From an uncultured Phycisphaerales bacterium (GTDB lineage: Bacteria > Planctomycetota > Phycisphaerae > WQYP01), in NCBI GenBank assembly GCA_903868035.1, contig CAIPTQ010000235.1, forward strand, positions 1 to 25,832: DNA of 25,832 nt, read 5' to 3'. The position numbers and the translations under genes were made by a program. The notes below the pieces were generated by a model. The model was not told where the DNA came from. It worked only from the letters and a program-made list of their open reading frames with translations, and did no database searches. Below, in pieces: positions 1-8,440 of this stretch (positions are counted from its first letter, which is position 1; each line of letters begins with the position of its first letter).

Positions 1-364
1 CCAGGCGGAGCGAATCGACCGAGTGGATGACGTGGCACAGGGACATCATCGAGCGCACCTTGTTCCGCTGCAGGTGGCCGATCATATGCCAGCGCACCGC
101 GCCGGGCGGCGGCAGGGGTTTCTTGAGTTCCCGCGCCTGCTGGCGCGTGAGCCATTCGTCGATCTGGGCGGAGCGCTGCTGCAACTGCTGCACGCGGGAT
201 TCGCCCATATCCAGGTGGCCCAGTTCGATGAGCTGCTTGATTTGGTCGGTGCTGGCGGTTTTGGTGACGGCGATGAGGGTGACTTCGCGCGGGTCGCGGC
301 GGGCCTTGGCGGCGGCGGCGGCGATGGCTTCGGTGGCCTTTTTGTAGCGGTCGTGGAGGTTCAT
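1..364 (-). CDS. yggS: YggS/PROSC-family PLP homeostasis protein, 3' end cut by window edge
   Basis: The first 121 residues are visible, reading leftwards from an ATG at 364-362 that is preceded by a GGGAAG Shine-Dalgarno-like stretch. The family binds pyridoxal 5'-phosphate on a lysine and buffers the cellular PLP supply; no catalytic reaction is established. Seen here: the VTLIAVTKT strand carrying the PLP lysine (Lys35), the ELGH..MGESRVQ motif (usually GENRVQ, here Ser for Asn), WHMIGHLQRNKV (residues 92-103) and IHSVDSLR. These landmarks come in the order and spacing of YggS/YlmE proteins, apart from an insertion of roughly 15 residues before WHMIGH. The C-terminal half lies outside the window. 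The gene is divergent from glpK, with about 250 bases between them. Confidence 0.9.
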   Translation of the reverse strand, partial: MNLHDRYKKATEAIAAAAAKARRDPREVTLIAVTKTASTDQIKQLIELGHLDMGESRVQQLQQRSAQIDEWLTRQQARELKKPLPPPGAVRWHMIGHLQRNKVRSMMSLCHVIHSVDSLRL

Positions 365-460
365 GCGGCTTCCCTGCTAACCCGGACGATCAAACCCTGC
401 GTCGTGCCGGGTCGGGGGACATTATCGCCGATTGCCAGTGGGAGGCAAGATGGCGAAGCG

Positions 461-520
461 GGGAATTGGGGAAATGGGTGAAGTGGTCAGGGGTCAGTGG
501 TTGGTGGTCAGGTCACGGTC
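461..520. repeat. Intergenic word repeat (GGTCAGTGG type)
   Basis: Between yggS and glpK the sequence runs through GGGAATTGGGG and then GTGGTCAGG, GGTCAGTGG and TTGGTGGTCAGG, a near-tandem series of one 8-10 base word. Its reverse-complement form (GACCACTGAC, GGACCACGGATCAC) appears at 14488-14518, and the GGGAATTGG piece recurs at 12245-12254. No reading frame uses it. Its function is unknown. Confidence 0.6.
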
Positions 521-560
521 ACGCAAACATATTCACCGCAATAATTCACCATGGAAGCAT

Positions 561-590
561 TTAACCTATTAAGCACTGCACTGGTAGAAT
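561..590 (+). promoter_or_regulatory. Possible sigma-70 promoter of glpK
   Basis: TTAACC (4/6 of the -35 consensus) and TAGAAT (5/6 of the -10) lie 18 bases apart, in a locally AT-richer stretch 26 bases before the glpK ATG. A strong GAAGGGGG ribosome site follows at 604-611. This is a pattern match only; planctomycete promoters are poorly conserved. Confidence 0.35.
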
Positions 591-615
591 CCACGGCATC
601 TGCGAAGGGGGTCTC

Positions 616-2181
616 ATGTCCGAATTTATTCTGGCCCTGGATCAAGGCACGACCTCATCGCGGGCGATACTTTTTTCGCGGGAGGGCAAACTGCGTGCGG
701 CGGCCCAGCGCGAGATTCGCCAGATTTTCCCCGGCCCCTCCGGCGCGGGCTGGGTGGAACATGATCCCATGGACATTTGGCAGACGCAGCTTGCCACCGC
801 CCGGCAGGTGATCGCCAAGGCGAGGATCGGCGTTTCGGACATCGCGGCCGTGGGCATCACCAATCAGCGCGAGACGACGGTGCTGTGGGACCGCAAAACC
901 GGCCTGCCGATACACAACGCGATGGTCTGGCAAGATCGCCGGACGGCGGATCGCTGCAACGCCCTGAAGCGTGATGCGGACGTGGCGGGCATGATCCAGC
1001 AAAAGACCGGGCTGATACCGGACGCCTATTTTTCCGCCTCCAAACTCGAATGGCTGCTGGACCATGTGCCGCACGCCCGCCGCCGGGCGGAGCACGGCGA
1101 ACTGGCCTTTGGCACGGTGGATTCGTGGCTGCTGTGGAACCTCACCACACACACGCAGACGGTGAAACGCGGTGCGAAGCTGCTGCACAAACTGGCGGCC
1201 GCCGTCCATGTCACCGATGTTTCCAACGCGTCGCGCACGATGCTGCTGAACATTCACACGGGGCAGTGGGATGACGAACTGCTGAAGCTGTTCAATATTC
1301 CATGGGAGGTTCTGCCGGTGGTGCGGGACTCGGCGGCACATTTTGGGGAGACGTCGCTGGGGCGGAAAACGGGGCGGCGGATACCCGTGACGGGCATGGC
1401 CGGCGACCAGCAGGCAGCACTGTTTGGGCAAACGTGCCTGACGCCGGGAATGGCGAAAAACACATATGGCACGGGGTGCTTTTTGCTGATGAATACGGGC
1501 GAGCGCGCGGCGCTCTCGAAAAACCGATTGCTCACCACCATCGCCTGGCGACTCCCGGAATCGAAAATCATCTACGCCCTCGAAGGCTCCGTCTTCGTCG
1601 GCGGGGCCGTGGTGCAGTGGCTGCGCGACGGGCTGGGGATCATCCGGTCGGCGGGGGAGATCGAGGCTCTGGCCCGGTCGGTGCCGGACTCGGGGGGCGT
1701 GTATCTGGTGCCGGCGTTCGCGGGGCTGGGTGCGCCGCATTGGGATCAGTATGCACGGGGGACGATGGTGGGGATTACGCGGGGTACGACCAAGGCACAT
1801 GTGGCGCGGGCGGCGCTGGAGGCGATTGCGTTTCAGGTGGCGGACTTGCTGGATGTGATGCACGCGGACCTGCCGGAGATGGCGATCGGGGCATTGCGGG
1901 TGGATGGCGGGGCGGCACGGAATGATTTGCTGTTGCAGATGCAGGCGGACCTGTTGCAGCGGCCGGTGCTGCGGCCGGCGATCACGGAGACGCCGGCTCT
2001 GGGGGCGGCGCTGCTGGCGGGGCTGGGGGCGGGGGTGTATGGGTCGGCGGGGGAAGTGGGGGCGCGGTGGCGGGCGGAGGCGGATTTTGTGCCGGGGATG
2101 AGTGCCGATGAGGCGGGGGCACGACGGCGGCGGTGGGGAGCGGCGTTGGAGCGGGCGCGGGCGTGGGAGCGGGAGGGGTAA
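616..2181 (+). CDS. glpK: Glycerol kinase
   Basis: FGGY-family kinase of 521 residues (usual length about 500). It phosphorylates glycerol with ATP to sn-glycerol 3-phosphate in the cytosol, feeding glycolysis and phospholipid synthesis. The N-terminal phosphate loop [11 protein letters not shown] (residues 7-16), the glycerol-contact motif NQRET (83-87), [12 protein letters not shown], and [12 protein letters not shown] with the catalytic-type Asp264 are all present, as is the second ATP-domain stretch DGGAARND. The ATG is well placed after GAAGGGGG. No glpF or glpD is adjacent, so it appears monocistronic. Codon use drifts: the 5' half is mixed, while the last 500 bases are extremely G-rich at third positions. 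The last 30 or so residues form an Arg/Ala-rich tail. Confidence 0.97.
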   Translation: MSEFILALDQGTTSSRAILFSREGKLRAAAQREIRQIFPGPSGAGWVEHDPMDIWQTQLATARQVIAKARIGVSDIAAVGITNQRETTVLWDRKTGLPIHNAMVWQDRRTADRCNALKRDADVAGMIQQKTGLIPDAYFSASKLEWLLDHVPHARRRAEHGELAFGTVDSWLLWNLTTHTQTVKRGAKLLHKLAAAVHVTDVSNASRTMLLNIHTGQWDDELLKLFNIPWEVLPVVRDSAAHFGETSLGRKTGRRIPVTGMAGDQQAALFGQTCLTPGMAKNTYGTGCFLLMNTGERAALSKNRLLTTIAWRLPESKIIYALEGSVFVGGAVVQWLRDGLGIIRSAGEIEALARSVPDSGGVYLVPAFAGLGAPHWDQYARGTMVGITRGTTKAHVARAALEAIAFQVADLLDVMHADLPEMAIGALRVDGGAARNDLLLQMQADLLQRPVLRPAITETPALGAALLAGLGAGVYGSAGEVGARWRAEADFVPGMSADEAGARRRRWGAALERARAWEREG

Positions 2182-2477
2182 CATTCACCATAACGTACAA
2201 TACGTAAGCGGTTGATGGATAGAAGTTTATAATTCAAAATTCGGTTCCATGTCAGCACATGTGGATGAAGATGTCCGAGCGGAAGCGGGCAGGTCGTTGT
2301 GTAAAACGCATACCTCGGTTATATTCAACGCATGTGTTCGTTATTTCACAGCCTATCAAACTCCCATGCTCCTACCCCCCCGCGATTTTTTTTATTCAAG
2401 AAACAGACTAATTTGTCACTTATTCGAGGCCGGGTGGCGGTTGGGTTACGGCCTGGTCAATTCCCGGCGGGATCATT
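2182..2477. other. Leader region before the hydrogenase operon
   Basis: About 300 bases with no convincing gene, distinctly more AT-rich than its surroundings. It holds two short inverted repeats, ACGTA-CAA-TACGT (2193-2205) and CATGT-CAGC-ACATG (2248-2261), either of which could be an operator, and a run of seven Cs followed by a run of eight Ts near 2376-2395. A possible promoter is listed separately. The presumed 5' untranslated region of about 145 bases is long enough to hold regulatory structure, but I recognise no riboswitch. Confidence 0.5.
2297..2325 (+). promoter_or_regulatory. Possible promoter of the hydrogenase operon
   Basis: TTGTGT (2297-2302) and TATATT (2320-2325) are separated by 17 bases; the -10 element matches 5/6 and the -35 element only 3/6. 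It is the best sigma-70-like pair I found in the leader. I found no -24/-12 (sigma-54) element, although that type drives formate-hydrogenlyase operons in enterobacteria. Confidence 0.25.
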
Positions 2478-3929
2478 ATGAGTCAACAATCGCTAATGTT
2501 GCTTGCCATCGCGGCGCCCACGCTCGGATCCATACTGCTGATTCCGCTGGGTATCCTCTCGGCGCGCCTGCGCAACTTTGCCGCTCTCCTCATGATTCTT
2601 GCCGCCTTTGTCGCCTCCGCGGCACTCATCCCGGCCGTCTTCGGCGGTGACACCGCCGTCCTGTATCGTTTCAGCATGCCCGGCGGGTTTGATCTCTCCT
2701 TCACCGCCGACCGCCTGGCCGTCTTCATGGCCATGGTCTCCTCGCTCATCAGCGCCATCATCGTCATCTACTCCTGGGACTACATCAGCCACTACGCCAA
2801 TTCCAATGAATACTACTTCCTCGTCACCCTCTTCCTGGGCTCCATGATGGGCCTGGTCTATGCCAGCAACCTCATCCTCCTGTATGTCTTCTGGGAAATC
2901 ACCGCCATCACCAGTTGGCGGCTCATCGGCTTCTTCCGCGAAGATTTCCAGGTCTACCGGGCCAACAAGTCCTTCCTCATCACGGTCTTCGGTGCTTTGG
3001 CCATGCTGATTGGATTTATCATGCTGTGGACCCAGGCCCACTCTTTTGATCTGGCGGATATCAAGCGTACCTTCGGCACCACCCCGGTCTCGGGCCTGGC
3101 CACCGCACTCATCCTGATGGGCATCCTCTCGAAGTCCGCGACCCTGCCCTTCCACACATGGCTGCCCGATGCCGGCGTCGCGCCTTCGCCCGTCACCTCG
3201 CTGCTGCATGCGGCGGTGCTGGTGAAGATCGGCGTGTACGTTTTCGCCCGCCTGTTTATCGCCACGCTGGTTCTGGCGCCCAACTGGCAGCACGGCGTGA
3301 TGGTGATTGCGGCGATCAGCGCCTTGGTTTCCGCGTGTGCCGCCCTGGTGGAGACGGACCTCAAGCGCATCATCGCATACAGCACGGTGAGCCAGATCGC
3401 CTTCATTTTCCTGGGTCTGGCCAGCGGCACATCCATCGGCGTCGCCGGCGGGCTGCTCTACATCCTCATGCACGGCCTGGCCAAGGGCGGCCTGTTCCTC
3501 TGTGCCGGCATCGTCGAACAAAACACCCACACCAAGGATATCAACCGCCTCGGGGGCCTCATCAAGACCATGCCTTTCACCGCCGTGGCTTTCCTCTTAT
3601 GTTCCTTCTCCGTCATGGGCATTCCGCCCTTCGGCGGTTTTTTCAGCAAAATGATGGTCCTCACCGGGGCCGTGCAGTCGCCCCAGGGCGGCATCTGGAT
3701 GGCCGCCACCTTCGTCCTGGGGGCGGTCCTCACCATCCTCTATCTGCTTCGCGTCTTCTACCGGGTCTTCCTCGGTGAACCTGTTGTCGAACCTGTTAAG
3801 GAAGGGTCGCCCGTCATGGTGACGTGTGTTGTGACGCTGGCGATCCTGGGGTTGATCGCCGGCCTGTATGTCAACCCCTACGTTCAGATGACCCAGTTGT
3901 CGCTTGAGCAGATGGGGGTGGTCAAGTGA
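2478..3929 (+). CDS. Group 4 hydrogenase antiporter-like subunit (NuoM/HyfB/MrpD family)
   Basis: Polytopic inner-membrane protein of 483 residues, one of three proton-pumping antiporter-like subunits in this operon. The family moves H+ or Na+ through broken helices lined by charged residues. The key ones are visible: Glu140 in LLYVFWEITAITSW, Lys219 and His226 in SKSATLPFHTWLPDA, His244 in SLLHAAVLVK, and Lys250. The MGIPPFGGFFSK motif follows towards the C-terminus. It opens the operon; its stop overlaps the next gene's GTG by four bases, so translation is probably coupled. The ATG at 2478 follows GGCGGGAT, a modest ribosome site. Length and motif set favour NuoM over NuoL, but sequence alone does not decide between NuoM, HyfB and Mrp types. 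Confidence 0.9.
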   Translation: MSQQSLMLLAIAAPTLGSILLIPLGILSARLRNFAALLMILAAFVASAALIPAVFGGDTAVLYRFSMPGGFDLSFTADRLAVFMAMVSSLISAIIVIYSWDYISHYANSNEYYFLVTLFLGSMMGLVYASNLILLYVFWEITAITSWRLIGFFREDFQVYRANKSFLITVFGALAMLIGFIMLWTQAHSFDLADIKRTFGTTPVSGLATALILMGILSKSATLPFHTWLPDAGVAPSPVTSLLHAAVLVKIGVYVFARLFIATLVLAPNWQHGVMVIAAISALVSACAALVETDLKRIIAYSTVSQIAFIFLGLASGTSIGVAGGLLYILMHGLAKGGLFLCAGIVEQNTHTKDINRLGGLIKTMPFTAVAFLLCSFSVMGIPPFGGFFSKMMVLTGAVQSPQGGIWMAATFVLGAVLTILYLLRVFYRVFLGEPVVEPVKEGSPVMVTCVVTLAILGLIAGLYVNPYVQMTQLSLEQMGVVK

Positions 3930-5809
3930 ATTCCCTCTTCTGGCCCATTCTCATCCCCGCCGTTGCGGCACTGCTGGTTCTGGTTGTGCGCCATGCCGGC
4001 GCGCGGATCGTCATCGCCCTGCTGGGCGCGCTGGCGAACCTCGCACTCGTCTACAAGCTCTTCTCGGATGTCCGCACCAGTGCGGCGGGGGCGCTGGAGT
4101 TCACCGCGCCCTGGGCCTTCCAGATGGATTTCGCCCTGCGCCTGGGCAATCTCGGGGCCTTCATCATTTTGGCCGCCGCGGGCTTTGGCCTGCTGGTGGT
4201 GCTCTATAGCTGGCAGTTCATGAAGTCCCACCCGCATGCCGGGGTCTTCTCGTTCCTGCTCCTGGCAACCCTGGCCCTGTTCAACGGCGCGGTGATGGCC
4301 GACCACCTCATCGTCCTGCTGTTCTTCTGGGAAGGCATGCTGGGGACGCTCTTTGGCATGATCGCCATTGGACGGCCGGGGGCGTGGAAAACCGCCACCA
4401 AGGCCCTCATCATCGCCGGCGTCACCGACCTGTGCCTGATGCTCGGCATCGCCCTGGTCTACTTCATCGGCAAGGCGACGCCCAACTCGCTGCTCATGTC
4501 CAGCCTGGCCCTGCATCCCCTGGCGACCGACGGCTTGGGCGCCACGGCCTTCATCCTCCTGATGATCGGCGCCATCTCCAAGGCCGGCTCCATGCCCTTC
4601 CACTCCTGGATTCCCGATGCCGCCGTGGATGCGCCGCTGCCGTTTATGGCCTTTCTGCCGGCGAGCCTTGAAAAACTTCTGGGCATCTACTTCCTCGCCC
4701 GCATCACGCAGGACATCTTCCACCTCGCTCCCGGCACGAATCTCAGCTTCCTCATGATGATCGTCGGGGCCCTCACCATTCTCCTGGCCGTGGCCATGGC
4801 CCTGGTCCAGAAGGACTTCAAGAAACTCCTCAGCTACCACGCCATCAGCCAGGTCGGCTACATGATCCTGGGCGTGGGCACGGCCCTGCCCATCGGCATC
4901 GTCGGCGGCCTCTACCACATGGTCAACAACGGCCTCTACAAGAGCTGCCTCTTCATGACCGCCGGCAACATGGAACGCCAGGCCGGCACCACCGACCTCC
5001 GCAAGCTCGGCGGACTCGCCTCCCAGATGCCCATCACCTTCGCCTGCTTCCTCATTGCCGCCTTCTCCATCTCCGGCTTCCCCTTCACCAACGGCTTCTA
5101 CTCCAAGGAACTGGTCTATCAATCCGCGCTCGACAGCGGCGCCATTTTCTACGTCGCGGCCGTCCTGGGCACCGTCCTCACCGGGGCCTCCTTCCTCAAG
5201 CTGGGACATGCCGCCTTTTTAGGCAAGCGTCCAGAGGGCATGGAAAAGGTCAAGGAAGCCCCCATCGGCATGTTGCTTCCCATGGTGCTTCTTGCCGCCG
5301 GCTGCCTGCTCTTTGGCCTCTACAACTACCTTCCACTGGAGACCCTCATCGAGCCGGGCCTGCCGCTAAAGGACCTCGCGGAACGGGCGAACGTGCCCCA
5401 CGAAGAAACCTTCGCCGCCCTCATGCCACACAATTGGATTCTTACCGGCCTGGCCTGTCTGGCCCTCCTGATCGCCTTGGTCAACCACCTTTGGGGCGTC
5501 AAGCGTTCCGGCAGCGGCGTGGGTGCCGTCGATCACATTCACCATGCCCCGCTGTTGGGTTCGATTTACGCCCAGGCCGAGGCCGGCAACTTCGATCCCT
5601 ATCGCTGGGCCATGGATGTCATCCAGGTCTTCGCCTGGATTGGCCGGGCCGCCGATTGGATCATCGATCAGGTGTATGAATCGCTGGCTGTGGGCATCAG
5701 TTGGCTGCTCTCCTGGTCCTTCCGTTCGGCCAACACCGGCAGTTACGCCCTGTACGTGCTCTGGTCCCTCGCCGGTGCCGCCGCCTTGATCTGGTACTTG
5801 CTCATATAG
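3926..5809 (+). CDS. Group 4 hydrogenase long antiporter-like subunit (NuoL-like)
   Basis: Membrane protein of 627 residues starting with GTG inside the previous stop (GTGA overlap). It has the antiporter core: Glu136 in LLFFWEGMLG, and Lys219 and His226 in SKAGSMPFHSWIPDA. Where the usual LLHAA..VK histidine motif stands it instead reads PFMAFLPASLEKLLGIYFL, so the helix-8 His is absent while the Lys (Lys250) is kept. About 150 residues extend beyond the core, including a polar HIHHAPLLG stretch, an amphipathic segment (WAMDVIQVFAWIGRAADWIID) and a final hydrophobic helix. This resembles NuoL, whose C-terminus forms the lateral helix strapping the pump subunits together. It probably sits at the distal end of the membrane arm, though that is inferred. 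Confidence 0.88.
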   Translation: MNSLFWPILIPAVAALLVLVVRHAGARIVIALLGALANLALVYKLFSDVRTSAAGALEFTAPWAFQMDFALRLGNLGAFIILAAAGFGLLVVLYSWQFMKSHPHAGVFSFLLLATLALFNGAVMADHLIVLLFFWEGMLGTLFGMIAIGRPGAWKTATKALIIAGVTDLCLMLGIALVYFIGKATPNSLLMSSLALHPLATDGLGATAFILLMIGAISKAGSMPFHSWIPDAAVDAPLPFMAFLPASLEKLLGIYFLARITQDIFHLAPGTNLSFLMMIVGALTILLAVAMALVQKDFKKLLSYHAISQVGYMILGVGTALPIGIVGGLYHMVNNGLYKSCLFMTAGNMERQAGTTDLRKLGGLASQMPITFACFLIAAFSISGFPFTNGFYSKELVYQSALDSGAIFYVAAVLGTVLTGASFLKLGHAAFLGKRPEGMEKVKEAPIGMLLPMVLLAAGCLLFGLYNYLPLETLIEPGLPLKDLAERANVPHEETFAALMPHNWILTGLACLALLIALVNHLWGVKRSGSGVGAVDHIHHAPLLGSIYAQAEAGNFDPYRWAMDVIQVFAWIGRAADWIIDQVYESLAVGISWLLSWSFRSANTGSYALYVLWSLAGAAALIWYLLI

Positions 5810-5820
5810 GAGAAGCCCTC

Positions 5821-7293
5821 GTGCTTCCATTACTTATACTCATTCCCCTGCTGGGCTTGCTGCTGGTGAGCTTGTTCGTCAGAAACTCACTCAAGCAGGT
5901 CGCCTGGAGCCTGGCCTTCATCATCTGCGTCGCGCAGACCGCCCTGATCATCCTGAGCCCAGAGTGGCTCACGGCCCACTCCCGCCTAGATGACTTCTGC
6001 GGGTTCCCCCTGGCCCTGCCGGACCTCTCGCGTGTGATTCTGCTATCCGTGGGCATTGTTCTGGCGGCTTGCCTCCTCATCGCCCAGGGCATGCTCCCCA
6101 AGGAACGGCTCCCCAGCTTCGCCAGCCTCATCCTCATCAGCCTCATCGGCATGAACGGGATGGCCCTGGTCACCGACCTGTTCTCCCTCTATGTCTTCCT
6201 GGAAATCACCTCCGTCGGCTCGTTTGTCCTCATTGCCTTCAACCGCGACAAGCCCGCCCTGGAAGGGGCGTTCAAATACATCATCCTTTCCGCCGTCGCC
6301 ACCGTCCTCATGCTCGGGGGCATCGCGCTGCTGGTGATGGTTGTTGGGGGCACCTCCTTCGAGGCGATTTACAAAGCCCTCCTCCTCTCCAATAACTGGC
6401 TCGCCCGCATTGCCGTCGGCGGCTTTGTCTGCGGGCTGCTCATCAAGGGCGGGTTGGTGCCTTTCCACGGCTGGGTGCTCGGGGCGTACTCCGCGGCTTC
6501 CGCGCCGGTCTCCGTGCTCCTGGGCGGCATTGCCACCAAGGTCTCGGGCGTCTACGGCCTGATTCGGCTGTCCATCTATGTCTTCCCATACTCCGCGCAG
6601 CTTAATCAGGTGTTCCTGGTGGTGGGCGCGGTGTCCATTGTGGTCGGGGCCTTTGCCGCCATCGGCCAGACGGACCTCAAACGCATGCTGGCGTATTCCT
6701 CCATCAGCCAGGTGGGCTACATTATTCTGGGCCTGGGCGCGGCTCCGGCCAGTTTCGCCGGCCAAGTACCCGGAGCCAACAATATCCTCTATCTCGGCGC
6801 TATTGGCGCCATTTTCCACCTCTTCAACCACGCCATTTTCAAGTCCCTGCTCTTCGTCACTTCCTCCGCCCTGGAAAAGCAGGTCGGCACCACCGACATG
6901 AACAAAATGGGCGGGCTCGACTCCCGCATGCGGATCACCAGCGCCACGGGCCTGCTGGCCATGCTCTCCACCGCGGGCATCCCACCGCTGGCGGGCTTCT
7001 GGAGCAAGCTTCTCATCATCATCGCCCTGTGGCAAACCCAGAATTACACCTACGCCATCATCGCTGTCGCCCTCAGCGTCGTCACCCTGGGTTACATGCT
7101 CGTCATTCAGAAGAAAGTCTTCTTCGGCAAGCTCGCCCCGGAACTCAAGAACGTCACCGAAGCCGGCCCCATGTTCCTCATCCCCGCCGTCGCCCTGGCT
7201 GCCGTGACCCTGGGCGTGGGCCTGTTGTGCCCTTTCCTGGTCAATACGTTCCTCCTGCCCAATCTCGAAACTCTTCTCGGAGGCGCTAAATGA
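5821..7293 (+). CDS. Group 4 hydrogenase antiporter-like subunit (NuoN/MrpD/MbhH-like)
   Basis: Third antiporter-like membrane subunit, 490 residues. I chose the GTG at 5821 because AGGAGA lies at a good distance upstream (5808-5813) and the protein then begins directly with a transmembrane helix; the frame stays open upstream into the previous gene. Charged residues typical of the pump are present: Glu128 in FSLYVFLEITSVGSF, Lys209 and His216 in LLIKGGLVPFHGW, and Lys240 in GGIATKVSGVYGL. ISQVGYIILGLG and FNHAIFKSLLFV follow, as in NuoN/MrpD. Its stop overlaps the next ATG (ATGA). In Mbh-type hydrogenases the equivalent subunit sits nearest the catalytic arm. Confidence 0.9.
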   Translation: MLPLLILIPLLGLLLVSLFVRNSLKQVAWSLAFIICVAQTALIILSPEWLTAHSRLDDFCGFPLALPDLSRVILLSVGIVLAACLLIAQGMLPKERLPSFASLILISLIGMNGMALVTDLFSLYVFLEITSVGSFVLIAFNRDKPALEGAFKYIILSAVATVLMLGGIALLVMVVGGTSFEAIYKALLLSNNWLARIAVGGFVCGLLIKGGLVPFHGWVLGAYSAASAPVSVLLGGIATKVSGVYGLIRLSIYVFPYSAQLNQVFLVVGAVSIVVGAFAAIGQTDLKRMLAYSSISQVGYIILGLGAAPASFAGQVPGANNILYLGAIGAIFHLFNHAIFKSLLFVTSSALEKQVGTTDMNKMGGLDSRMRITSATGLLAMLSTAGIPPLAGFWSKLLIIIALWQTQNYTYAIIAVALSVVTLGYMLVIQKKVFFGKLAPELKNVTEAGPMFLIPAVALAAVTLGVGLLCPFLVNTFLLPNLETLLGGAK

Positions 7294-7787
7294 CAGCCCT
7301 CGATGTCACCTTGATCGTCGCTCTCGTGCTGGCGGCACTGGCCACGGTGCTCTCGGTGCGCCTGATCCGCTCGGTCATCGGGCTGGCCGTTACCAGCGTT
7401 CTGCTCACCGTCCTCATGTTCCGCCTGAACTCGCCGCTGGCCGCCGTCTTTGAACTTTCGGTTTGTGCCGGCCTGATACCCGCGATCTTCATCAGCACCA
7501 TCGGCCTGACCGGGCGCACCGCCCCGCAGGATCTCTCGGCCCTCCGCCGCGCCAAGATCAAACGTTACTGGCTGCTGCCGGTGCTGCTCATCATCGCCGT
7601 CGTGGCCCTCACCCAGGTTGCGGTTCCGCGTGACGTGCCCGAGCATAAGGTCGCCACCGGCGACACCGACGTGCGCCACGTCCTTTGGGATCACCGCCAG
7701 ATCGACCTCGTCGGCCAGATCGTCGTCCTCCTCGCCGGAGCGCTCGGCGTCGTCGTCCTCGTCAAGGAGCGCAAAAATGAAAGCTGA
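7290..7787 (+). CDS. NuoJ-like / MbhD-MbhE-like membrane subunit
   Basis: Small membrane protein of 165 residues. The first 75 residues have the MbhD/MrpA-C-terminal pattern (GLAVTSVLLTVLMF, then a conserved-type Glu in LAAVFELSVCAGLIPAIF). A further hydrophobic helix follows (WLLPVLLIIAVVALTQV), then a short soluble stretch and a last helix in DLVGQIVVLLAGALGVVVL. That last helix resembles the end of MbhE, where a GE/GQ pair precedes the helix. It therefore looks like MbhD and MbhE fused into one NuoJ equivalent, the membrane part that transmits the redox-driven change to the pumps. It overlaps the upstream gene by four bases and the downstream gene by eleven. Confidence 0.75.
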   Translation: MTALDVTLIVALVLAALATVLSVRLIRSVIGLAVTSVLLTVLMFRLNSPLAAVFELSVCAGLIPAIFISTIGLTGRTAPQDLSALRRAKIKRYWLLPVLLIIAVVALTQVAVPRDVPEHKVATGDTDVRHVLWDHRQIDLVGQIVVLLAGALGVVVLVKERKNES

Positions 7788-8097
7788 GTATATCCCGCTC
7801 TTCTCCCTCTTTGGCGTCGGCGTGGTCCTCACCATGATCGTCGGCATGTATTGCCTGCTCACCACGCGCAATCTCGTCCGCTCCCTCATCGGCCTGGAAC
7901 TCCTCACCAAGGGCGTCACCCTCCTGATCATCCTCGCCGGTTACGTCAGCGAACAAACGGCCCTCGCCCAATCCCTGGCCATTACGCTCATTGTCATCGA
8001 AGTGGCGGTCATCGTGGTTGCCGTCAGCATCGTTCTGTGTATCTATCGTCGCACCGATGGAATTGACTCCCGTTCCATCCGTGAGATCAAAGGATAA
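7777..8097 (+). CDS. NuoK/MrpC/MbhG-like membrane subunit
   Basis: 106 residues, three transmembrane helices. I chose the ATG at 7777 because AAGGAGC precedes it at proper spacing; the same frame is open further upstream but only inside the neighbouring gene. The two membrane glutamates typical of NuoK are visible: one in RSLIGLELLTKGVTLL and one in LAITLIVIEVAVIVVAVS. In complex I these residues form part of the proton path between the quinone/hydrogenase module and the pumps. The C-terminus is a short basic tail (YRRTDG...). The 11-base overlap with the NuoJ-like gene and the 3-base gap to the next gene put it firmly in the operon. Confidence 0.88.
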   Translation: MKAEYIPLFSLFGVGVVLTMIVGMYCLLTTRNLVRSLIGLELLTKGVTLLIILAGYVSEQTALAQSLAITLIVIEVAVIVVAVSIVLCIYRRTDGIDSRSIREIKG

Positions 8098-8100
8098 GCC

Positions 8101-8427
8101 ATGGTACTGTTTTATCCAGTTATCGCGTTTTTAATTCTATTTGCAGTTTCTGCACTTTTTTATGTGATTATGCGCGTTTTTTCCGCCGGAAAACGCGCGA
8201 AAGGAGCACGTGGACTGGGCCCCTACGCCTGCGGCGAAGAGCTTCCCACCCACATGATTCAGCCGGATTACGGCCAGTTTTACCCGTTCGCGTTCTTCTT
8301 CACCGTCCTCCACGTGGTCGCCCTCACCGCCACCACCGTCCCCGCCGTATCGATCTCAACCATCGTCATTGCCAGCATTTATGTTGTAGGTGCAATGGCC
8401 GGTTTGACGATTCTCTATCGGAAATAA
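8101..8427 (+). CDS. NuoA-like (NDH-3) membrane subunit
   Basis: 108 residues with three predicted helices in the NuoA layout: helix 1, a loop containing PYACGEELP (NuoA has PYESG/YECG), helix 2 beginning FYPFAFFFTVLHVVALT, and helix 3. The match to NuoA is in spacing and in the FY..A..F pattern. The acidic FDVE of complex I, important in its proton path, reads LHVV here, so both acids are missing. The first 110 bases are clearly AT-richer than the rest of the operon. A NuoA counterpart as a separate gene is unusual for a hydrogenase. The assignment rests on short motifs and position; it could be an unrelated three-helix subunit that converged on this pattern. Confidence 0.68.
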   Translation: MVLFYPVIAFLILFAVSALFYVIMRVFSAGKRAKGARGLGPYACGEELPTHMIQPDYGQFYPFAFFFTVLHVVALTATTVPAVSISTIVIASIYVVGAMAGLTILYRK

Positions 8428-8440
8428 CGGAGCCAAAACC

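Noticed and set aside
655..2184. Long open frame (509 codons) antisense to glpK
   Set aside because: Product is Arg/Pro/His-rich without any motif and mirrors glpK, a normal result of high GC content.
2182..2477. Sigma-54 promoter for the hydrogenase operon
   Set aside because: I looked for GG-N10-GC with TGGCAC/TTGC context and found none acceptable.
2249..2650. 133-codon open frame in the hydrogenase leader
   Set aside because: Runs into the first hydrogenase gene in another frame, has no ribosome site, and the product looks like random sequence.
3884..5209. Long open frame (441 codons) antisense to the NuoL-like gene
   Set aside because: Glu/Gly/His-rich nonsense product, and the opposite strand holds a clear antiporter gene with conserved motifs.
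8101..8427. Evidence that the hydrogenase is really a complex I (Nuo) operon
   Set aside because: The large subunit keeps both nickel CxxC pairs, the small subunit has CNAC and not CC, and a HycI protease follows; NuoEFG are absent.
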